This document shows, piece by piece, positions 1 through 4,742 of a stretch of 7,079 nt of DNA. Made by a program: the position numbers and the translations under genes. Below the pieces are notes generated by a model. The model worked only from the letters and a program-made list of their open reading frames with translations. It was not told the DNA's origin and did not search any database. This stretch comes from Prevotella sp. (GTDB lineage Bacteria > Bacteroidota > Bacteroidia > Bacteroidales > Bacteroidaceae): the NCBI GenBank assembly GCA_022732315.1, contig JAIJUV010000128.1, forward strand, positions 1 to 7,079, given 5' to 3'. Each line of letters starts with the position of its first letter. The first letter of the stretch is position 1.

Positions 1-855
1 ATCCGTCAATCAAGAATATTCTGTACAAGATGGAATGGGCTTGATATGACAAGTGGATTGGGCGAAGCTTTGGATGACGCAGAGTTTGAAGGAAGTGTCA
101 TTGGGCAATTGCAAGATGCCGTAGCATTTGTCAGAAATAACTCGCATAAGAAATGGTGGAAAGAAGCTACTTACAGAGAAGAACTTCCAGACTACCCAGA
201 ACGTGCCGTAACAGAAGTGATAAGTAACGCCATCATTCATCGCAATTATTTAGAACTTGGCAGTGAAATCCACATTGACATATATGATAATCGAATGGAA
301 GTATATTCACCAGGTGGTATGATGGACGGAAGTCTTATCCAACATCTTGATCCGATGAACGTACCTTCCAAACGTCGTAATCCTCTCCTTGCAGATTTCT
401 TCAATCGACTTGAATTGATGGAACGCAGAGGGAGTGGCATGAAGAAGATAGTCAAGGAATACAAACATTTTGAAAAGTTCCCTGGGTACAAAGCACCAGA
501 ATTCAAATCTAATTCTGGAGAATTTCATGTGACTCTATGGAATCTCAATTATGACGAGAAACAGTTCGCCAACGACACCAAAGAGTTCGCCAACGAAAAG
601 AAAGAAACAGCCAAAGAAGTCAAGCAAAGAAAAGAGTTCGTGAAGGCTAAAAGAGCCATCTACAAACTTATCACTTCTAATCCAAAGGTGACAACTGCGC
701 AAATAGCAGATAAACTAAACGTATCTACACGCCAGGTACAAAAATACCTCAAACGATTGATAGAACAAAATCTGATTGTGAAAGAAGGAAGTAGAATAAA
801 TGGTTCGTGGAAAATTCTCGATGAAGAATACACGGATTTCTTTGGACGCATATAA
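1..855 (+). CDS. AlbA_2/RecG-like transcriptional regulator, 3' part (5' end outside window)
   Basis: The frame is open from base 1, so the gene starts upstream. The first ATG (base 46) is probably internal, because the codons before it (ending FCTRWNGLD) read like the usual upstream part of this family. Numbered from that ATG, residues 50-92 resemble the C-terminal GHKL-ATPase-like domain of COG2865 regulators: EVISNAIIHRNY (57-68) is the N-box region, and SPGG (88-91) and the RRGSGMKKI stretch (127-135) follow. A charged linker (about 170-202) contains a short heptad-like repeat. Residues 203-257 form a winged helix-turn-helix (TTAQIADKLNVSTRQVQKYL). Family members usually carry an N-terminal AlbA_2 domain, which would lie off the window. 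These proteins are often called RecG-related helicases, but no helicase motif is visible. The role is probably DNA-binding regulation; ligand and target are unknown. It converges with the minus-strand toxin-antitoxin pair. Confidence 0.85.
   Translation: MRQSRIFCTRWNGLDMTSGLGEALDDAEFEGSVIGQLQDAVAFVRNNSHKKWWKEATYREELPDYPERAVTEVISNAIIHRNYLELGSEIHIDIYDNRMEVYSPGGMMDGSLIQHLDPMNVPSKRRNPLLADFFNRLELMERRGSGMKKIVKEYKHFEKFPGYKAPEFKSNSGEFHVTLWNLNYDEKQFANDTKEFANEKKETAKEVKQRKEFVKAKRAIYKLITSNPKVTTAQIADKLNVSTRQVQKYLKRLIEQNLIVKEGSRINGSWKILDEEYTDFFGRI
563..596 (+). repeat. 21-bp period tandem repeat in the linker
   Basis: The 13-base string AGTTCGCCAACGA occurs at 563-575 and again at 584-596, exactly 21 bases apart. 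It encodes successive seven-residue units (QFANDTK, EFANEKK), followed by degenerate units ETAKEVK and QRKEFVK. The pattern suggests a short amphipathic helix or coiled coil between the ATPase-like domain and the winged helix. Such repeats can change in copy number and so alter linker length. Confidence 0.6.
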
Positions 856-1177
856 AATTGAGTACATTCGTAGATTTGGAATTAGAAAAATTACGGCTCA
901 GGGGAGGTTGTCTATCCACGGACAATCTCCCTTGAGTCGGTATTTCTGGACGTTCAATTAATAGGCGAGATTGAGTTAATCTGTCAATTAGTTTGACTCC
1001 TTCTCCAATTGCCTCTATAAGCATACAACTAGCTGCAAGATTCTTCATTCCCTCAGGTGTACAATAGTAATCATCAACAGTCTGTACATCTTTGTTCCAA
1101 TCTTGCAATTGTTTGATAGCGTCCTTAATTTGTATTAAGGTGCCAACTATTCTATTTGATGATGTATATTCCGTCAT
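749..1177 (-). pseudogene. hepT: HepT-like HEPN protein, C-terminal part lost or replaced
   Basis: HepT toxins are small helical HEPN RNases of about 110-120 residues, neutralised by MntA through AMP transfer to a tyrosine beside the active site. Here residues 1-80, ending LIERPEIP, match the family well (PEGMKNLAASCMLIEAIGEGVKLIDRLT). In relatives, PEIP is followed by a stretch like WxxIKGMRDxIAHxY, which carries the catalytic Arg and His and the target Tyr. From residue 81 (base 939 downward) this reading frame instead runs through a hairpin and then antisense into the 3' end of the + strand gene, stopping at 749. No R-x4-6-H motif occurs there, and the other two frames hit stops soon after the breakpoint without one. 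The protein is therefore probably inactive as an RNase. The start ATG overlaps the end of mntA by 26 bases, the normal order for this pair. I infer truncation; an alternative is a divergent HEPN with unusual chemistry. Confidence 0.72.
894..939. terminator. Strong 19-bp hairpin between convergent genes
   Basis: The arms 894-912 and 921-939 pair along all 19 positions around an 8-base loop (tatccacg). Read as + strand RNA, 16 pairs are Watson-Crick and three are G-U. In the minus-strand RNA those three become A-C mismatches. It starts 38 bases after the stop of the + strand regulator, so it fits a terminator for that gene, though the bases just after it (gtatttctgg) are only weakly U-rich. On the minus strand it is followed by gtaatttttc, a better U-tract, so it may work in both directions. 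One end coincides with the point where the HepT reading frame loses its family match. Confidence 0.6.
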
Positions 1178-1448
1178 GTTCTATTTCTTTAAGAAGGAAT
1201 GGATTTATATGCTTGTGCATTCTTACTATGTCAACAGAGCATTCTAGTAAGTTTTCTAAAAATCGCTTTAATCTAACCACAAGGAACATTTTGGGTTCCA
1301 TATCTACACATATATCAACATCACTACCTTCTTTCTGTTCATTTCTGGAAACTGAGCCAAAAAGGCGCAATGACTTTACTCCGAAGTTCTTTTTCAGCTC
1401 TTCGGCATGAGATAAAATCAGTGATATATAGTATTCCTTTGACTTCAT
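1152..1448 (-). CDS. mntA: MntA-type minimal nucleotidyltransferase (antitoxin)
   Basis: A minimal nucleotidyltransferase-fold protein of about 98 residues. Known MntA antitoxins transfer AMP from ATP to a tyrosine of their HepT partner and so silence the RNase. The signature GSVSRNEQKEGSDVD (residues 31-45 from the start used here) gives the G-S pair and the D-x-D metal ligands D43 and D45; D73 in CSVDIV fits the third acidic residue. The ORF could start as far up as 1502, but that would begin inside the promoter's -33 element. ATGs at 1457, 1454 and 1448 lie just after the predicted transcription start, and I chose 1448 (MKSKEYY). The end overlaps hepT by 26 bases, suggesting coupled translation. 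All expected catalytic residues are present, so it looks intact even though its partner is damaged. Assignment to the MNT family is secure; the antitoxin role rests on the neighbour. Confidence 0.85.
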   Translation of the reverse strand: MKSKEYYISLILSHAEELKKNFGVKSLRLFGSVSRNEQKEGSDVDICVDMEPKMFLVVRLKRFLENLLECSVDIVRMHKHINPFLLKEIEHDGIYIIK

Positions 1449-1471
1449 AATCATCATTTTTGTTTCTACCG

Positions 1472-1502
1472 CAAAGATAAGATAAAAACTTGAAACAACC
1501 AA
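1472..1502 (-). promoter_or_regulatory. Bacteroidota-type promoter of mntA-hepT
   Basis: On the minus strand, TTG (1502-1500) is followed after 20 bases by TATCTTTG (1479-1472). This matches the Bacteroidota sigma factor consensus TTG / TAnnTTTG with usual spacing. Transcription would start near 1465, leaving a leader of only about 10-20 bases. No Shine-Dalgarno site is visible, as is normal for this phylum. Confidence 0.75.
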
Positions 1503-1567
1503 GCATAAGTCTTCTTTTTTATGAATTATTACACGATTGTAGATTTGATTCTATGTGATATTCGATT

Positions 1568-1598
1568 TTGGTATATCCGATAAAAGAATATATATTTG
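1568..1598 (+). promoter_or_regulatory. Bacteroidota-type promoter of the restriction-modification operon
   Basis: TTG (1568-1570, within TTTTG) is followed after 20 bases by TATATTTG (1591-1598), a full match to the TTG / TAnnTTTG consensus. Transcription should begin near 1605, about 15 bases before the ATG of the XRE regulator at 1620. The next four genes have gaps of 9 bases or less and no other promoter was found, so this probably drives the whole operon. Confidence 0.78.
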
Positions 1599-1664
1599 CG
1601 CCTAAAATTAAAGTAAAAAATGGACAAGAGCATACATTCACATTTATATCACCAAGTCATTGGT

Positions 1665-1681
1665 CGCTTGCGTAGCAAGCG
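1665..1681. repeat. Perfect 7-bp inverted repeat just upstream of the G7 tract
   Basis: CGCTTGC (1665-1671) and GCAAGCG (1675-1681) are perfect inverted copies around a 3-base GTA spacer, inside the XRE coding region (residues RLRSKR). The right arm ends six bases before the first G of the G7 run. It could form a hairpin in DNA or RNA. Confidence 0.7.
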
Positions 1682-1687
1682 CGAAAT

Positions 1688-1694
1688 GGGGGGG
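1688..1694 (+). repeat. G7 homopolymer, also an in-phase G-GGG-GGG slippery heptamer
   Basis: Seven consecutive G follow an AT within the regulator. In the start-codon frame the reading is ATG GGG GGG TAA, so the run has the X-XXY-YYZ phase of a -1 slippery site with a stop codon immediately after. Slipping back one base gives GTA ACA CAG, the start of the rest of the helix-turn-helix domain. In-frame lengths would be 5 or 8 G. Confidence 0.85.
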
Positions 1695-1912
1695 TAACAC
1701 AGGCTCAACTCGCTGAACTACTGAAAGTTAATCAGGCGTTCATAAGCAAGATTGAGACTTGTGAACGCCGCCTTGATATCATAGAACTTCATCATATTTG
1801 CCAGGTTTTAGGCATCTCGTTTGTCGACTTCATCCAAGAAGTCGATAGGGATATTCTGTGCAAAAATGAAGAAGAAAGTTACATAACTATTAAAGAATTA
1901 AAAAAATAAGGT

Positions 1913-3046
1913 ATGGAAAAAAATAATAAAAAAGAAATTCATACCTTTACTTTTGTGGATTTATTTGCAGGTATTGGTGGTTTTCATACGGCTATGCATA
2001 GTGTGGGAGCTCATTGCGTTTTTGCAAGTGAATGGGATAAATATGCACGTATATCCTATGAGGCAAATTATAAAGATATAGAGCCAAATCTTTTTAAAAA
2101 AGACTCATTGGGAAATTATAAATATTTTAATGAAGATATAACAAAGGCAAATCCTGCAGATATTCCTGATTTTGATGTTTGTTGTGGTGGATTTCCTTGC
2201 CAGCCGTTTTCCGTAGCCGGACTCAAAAGAGGTTTCGAAGACACCAGAGGTACCTTGTTTTTCAATATAGCAAATATTGTAAAATACAAAATAGAGCATG
2301 GTTGTCCTCCAAAGGTCTTGTTTTTAGAAAATGTTAGAGGTTTGAAGAGTCATGATAAAGGTAATACTTTAAAGGTAATTCTAGCAACCTTGGAAGAGTT
2401 AGGCTATGGTGTTTCATATACAGTACTTAATGCTAAATATTTCGGTGTTCCTCAGAACAGGGAAAGATTATTTATCATTGCATGGTATAAGAAAGCTATC
2501 AATGTAGAAACGTTCAAGTTCCCATACGGTATTGATGCAGATGGTAATACCATATATGACAAATCAAAGTTAAAGGAAGGAACAATGCCTACTAAGGTTT
2601 CTGATATATTCGAACCAGATGATGCTGTGGCAGACTTTACTATTTCTGATAGAATGTGGGAAGGTCACCAGAGACGTAAGGAACGTAATATGGCAAACGG
2701 CAAAGGTTTCGGTTATCGTAAATTCTTCGGTGATAGTGAGTACTGTAGTACGATTTCAGCAAGATATTGGAAAGATGGAAGTGAAATCTTAATAGACCAA
2801 GCTGATAAAAACCCTCGTACATTATCACCAGTAGAAGCTGGAAGATTACAGGGGTATAGGATTTTAGGAAATGGATGGAAATATCCAGAATGCGCAGATA
2901 ATCAGAATTACAATTCTGCTAACCCTGAATTCCGAATAGTAGTTTCAAAGAAAGAAGCTTATCATCAATTTGGAAATAGTGTAGCTGTACCTGTGATAAA
3001 AAGGTTAGCCCAAGAAATAGTCAATCAATTATTAAATAAGTCTTAG
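1913..3046 (+). CDS. DNA (cytosine-5) methyltransferase of the restriction-modification system
   Basis: Transfers a methyl group from S-adenosylmethionine to C5 of cytosine in the system's recognition site, protecting host DNA. All core motifs of the family are present in order in the 377-residue protein: motif I DLFAGIGGF (16-24, SAM binding), II around E40, IV GGFPCQPFS (92-100) with catalytic Cys96, VI ENV (139-141), VIII QNRERLF (181-187), IX around TLSPVEAGRLQGY (303-315) and X QFGNSVAVPV (352-361). The stretch between VIII and IX (about 200-300) is the target-recognition region; its MWEGHQRRKERN...GFGY and ISARYWKDGSEILI segments recall a subgroup of Dcm-like enzymes, but I cannot name the site. 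Length is normal and no catalytic residue is missing. It begins 3 bases after the XRE regulator's stop and ends 1 base before the next gene. Only one methyltransferase is visible, unlike LlaJI and BsuMI, which have two. Confidence 0.95.
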   Translation: MEKNNKKEIHTFTFVDLFAGIGGFHTAMHSVGAHCVFASEWDKYARISYEANYKDIEPNLFKKDSLGNYKYFNEDITKANPADIPDFDVCCGGFPCQPFSVAGLKRGFEDTRGTLFFNIANIVKYKIEHGCPPKVLFLENVRGLKSHDKGNTLKVILATLEELGYGVSYTVLNAKYFGVPQNRERLFIIAWYKKAINVETFKFPYGIDADGNTIYDKSKLKEGTMPTKVSDIFEPDDAVADFTISDRMWEGHQRRKERNMANGKGFGYRKFFGDSEYCSTISARYWKDGSEILIDQADKNPRTLSPVEAGRLQGYRILGNGWKYPECADNQNYNSANPEFRIVVSKKEAYHQFGNSVAVPVIKRLAQEIVNQLLNKS

Positions 3047-3047
3047 T

Positions 3048-4733
3048 ATGGATGAGTTGTTAGATTTAGGAATACTAAAAGCAGGTTTGAGTGAGCTTAT
3101 TGCTCATTCAAACATGGATGACTGTGTTTTGCCTGATGAGTTTAAGGCAAAATTTCATGCCTTTGGTGATTATAAGATTGAGCAGTACAACTTGTACACA
3201 TTGCAGGTAAGTTCCAAAAAGTCTTTATTGGTAATTCCTAATCAATGGGTATATATTGCTGCATGCTGTTGTCAGTATTATGTGGAATTGATTAAGTATA
3301 AGGACAAGCTAGATGCTTTGGGCTTTTCGTCCGACATGTATGAGGCTTGTCATCCTAGCAAAGATAATAGTAGTATTCCAGAGGACCAGAAAACTAAAGA
3401 TGCTTGCAAGGAAAAGGCAGAGCATTTTCTCAATTCTTATAATGGTGCTGATAAAGAGCTTCTGGTAAATTTCTTGTGGAATTATGAGTCTTGGGGTGGT
3501 GGTAAAAATATAAAGCGTTCGAATGATTTTACCGATTCTCCTGTTCTTAATATTGCAAATACGATTAATGCTTCTAGCAGTTTGATTGGGGCTATAGTAA
3601 AAGGGCTGGCAAATCAAGATTGCCTAAACTTACTTCTTCAATCGGAAGGATGGAAGTCTTTCGATAGCCCATCAATTAGTTCTAGTATTGGTAAGAGGTC
3701 TTCGGAAAACAAAAATGCATTGCAACAAATCTTCTACGGAGCACCAGGAACTGGAAAATCGTTTAAGATTAAAGGTGAAACGAAAAGCCAAAGCAAGATT
3801 CGAACTACATTCCACCCTGATAGCGATTACTCTACATTTGTTGGATGTTATAAGCCGACTATGAATGAGGACGTAAAGTATGATAAGGATGGAAACGAAA
3901 AGAGTTGTACAAAGCAGATAGAATATGCATTTGTGGCTCAGTCTTTCTTGAAAGCTTATGTTAAAGCGTGGAAATTCTATTGCTGTGCTGGAGATGAAAA
4001 AGCTAAGGCTCAGTATCTCATTATCGAAGAGATAAACCGTGGTAACTGTGCTCAGATTTTTGGCGACCTTTTTCAGTTGTTGGATAGAAATGAGGATGGC
4101 TACTCTACATACCCAATTGTTGCAGATACAGATATCCAGAAATATCTTAGCAAAGAGTTTGAAAAGGTTAATATTCCAGACTCATTGAATGTGATATACG
4201 ATGATTATGATGGGAATATAGCAGAGGATATTAAGAACGGCACTGTGCTCACATTGCCTAACAATTTTTATATCTGGGCAACCATGAACACCAGCGACCA
4301 AAGTCTTTTCCCAATTGATTCTGCCTTTAAGCGTCGTTGGGACTGGAAGTATATGCCTATAGATACTCAAAAAGAGAATTGGAAAATTGAGGTTAATGGT
4401 CAGAAATATTCATGGACTACATTCTTGGAGAAAGTTAATAAACAGATATTTGATGTAACGAAATCGGAAGATAAGAAACTTGGTTTCTATTTCTGTCGTG
4501 CTAATAATCATGTTGTTGATGCAGAGAAGTTTGTCGGCAAGGTTATTTTCTATCTGTACAATGATGTATTCAAAGACTACGGCTATGACCGCAAGATATT
4601 CCAAGGCGAGGATGGCAAGACCATTCTATTTCATGAATATTTCCAAAGCAACGGAGATATAAATGAACAGAAGGCTGCCCTTTTCTTGAATAATCTGGAG
4701 ATCAATCCAATCGGTGATAATAACGTCGAATAA
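3048..4733 (+). CDS. McrB-like AAA+ NTPase, motor subunit of a LlaJI-type restriction system
   Basis: Probably the NTP-driven translocation subunit that works with the nuclease encoded next door, as McrB does with McrC and LlaJI.R1 with LlaJI.R2. The AAA+ core spans about residues 225-440: Walker A GAPGTGKS (231-238), Walker B LIIEEINRGN (324-333), the McrB-type signature MNTSDQSL (413-420) and an arginine-finger region AFKRRWDW (426-433). In E. coli McrB the corresponding signature is MNTADRS and is linked to GTP preference; N, T and D are kept here, so GTP use is plausible but not proven. Walker B has EE where many members have DE. Residues 1-220 have no motif I recognise. In this family the N-terminus usually recognises DNA, so this is a candidate site-recognition module. 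The start is 1 base after the methyltransferase stop; 9 bases separate its stop from the nuclease gene. Confidence 0.9.
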   Translation: MDELLDLGILKAGLSELIAHSNMDDCVLPDEFKAKFHAFGDYKIEQYNLYTLQVSSKKSLLVIPNQWVYIAACCCQYYVELIKYKDKLDALGFSSDMYEACHPSKDNSSIPEDQKTKDACKEKAEHFLNSYNGADKELLVNFLWNYESWGGGKNIKRSNDFTDSPVLNIANTINASSSLIGAIVKGLANQDCLNLLLQSEGWKSFDSPSISSSIGKRSSENKNALQQIFYGAPGTGKSFKIKGETKSQSKIRTTFHPDSDYSTFVGCYKPTMNEDVKYDKDGNEKSCTKQIEYAFVAQSFLKAYVKAWKFYCCAGDEKAKAQYLIIEEINRGNCAQIFGDLFQLLDRNEDGYSTYPIVADTDIQKYLSKEFEKVNIPDSLNVIYDDYDGNIAEDIKNGTVLTLPNNFYIWATMNTSDQSLFPIDSAFKRRWDWKYMPIDTQKENWKIEVNGQKYSWTTFLEKVNKQIFDVTKSEDKKLGFYFCRANNHVVDAEKFVGKVIFYLYNDVFKDYGYDRKIFQGEDGKTILFHEYFQSNGDINEQKAALFLNNLEINPIGDNNVE

Positions 4734-4742
4734 AAAGTACTT

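Larger units (their letters stand above)
1620..1909 (+). pseudogene. XRE-family helix-turn-helix regulator, frame broken at a G7 tract
   Basis: A small DNA-binding protein of the Cro/C1 (HTH_3) type, comparable in position and size to controller proteins that time restriction-modification genes. The start at 1620 gives 25 residues ending LRSKREMGG, then a TAA at 1695-1697 directly after seven G. One frame back, from 1694, the rest of the domain continues for 71 codons: VTQAQLAELLKVNQAFISKIETCERRLDIIELHHICQVLGISFVDFI, with the helix-turn-helix at TQAQLAELLKVNQAFISKIE. Five (or eight) G would join both parts into one protein of about 96-97 residues. The downstream part has no ATG, GTG or TTG start in frame. 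The stop at 1907-1909 is 3 bases before the methyltransferase ATG, so translation of the two is probably coupled. The break may be a real mutation, a phase-variable state, a site of -1 ribosomal frameshifting, or a sequencing error. Confidence 0.8.

Noticed and set aside
894..939. Integron attC-like recombination site
   Set aside because: The hairpin has an almost perfect stem without the extrahelical bases and the RYYYAAC/GTTRRRY core ends expected of attC, and no integrase or cassette array is present.
1156..1410. 84-codon + strand open frame opposite mntA
   Set aside because: It is antisense to an intact nucleotidyltransferase gene and has no recognisable domain or promoter.
1457..1502. 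Upstream ATG (1502) as the start of mntA
   Set aside because: It lies in the promoter's -33 element and would be upstream of the predicted transcription start; the extra residues (VVSSFYLIFAVET) do not belong to the nucleotidyltransferase fold.
1557..1577. GATAT-N11-ATATC inverted repeat over the -33 element as an operator for the XRE protein
   Set aside because: Arms of five AT-rich bases are expected by chance here, and no second copy was seen that would support an operator.
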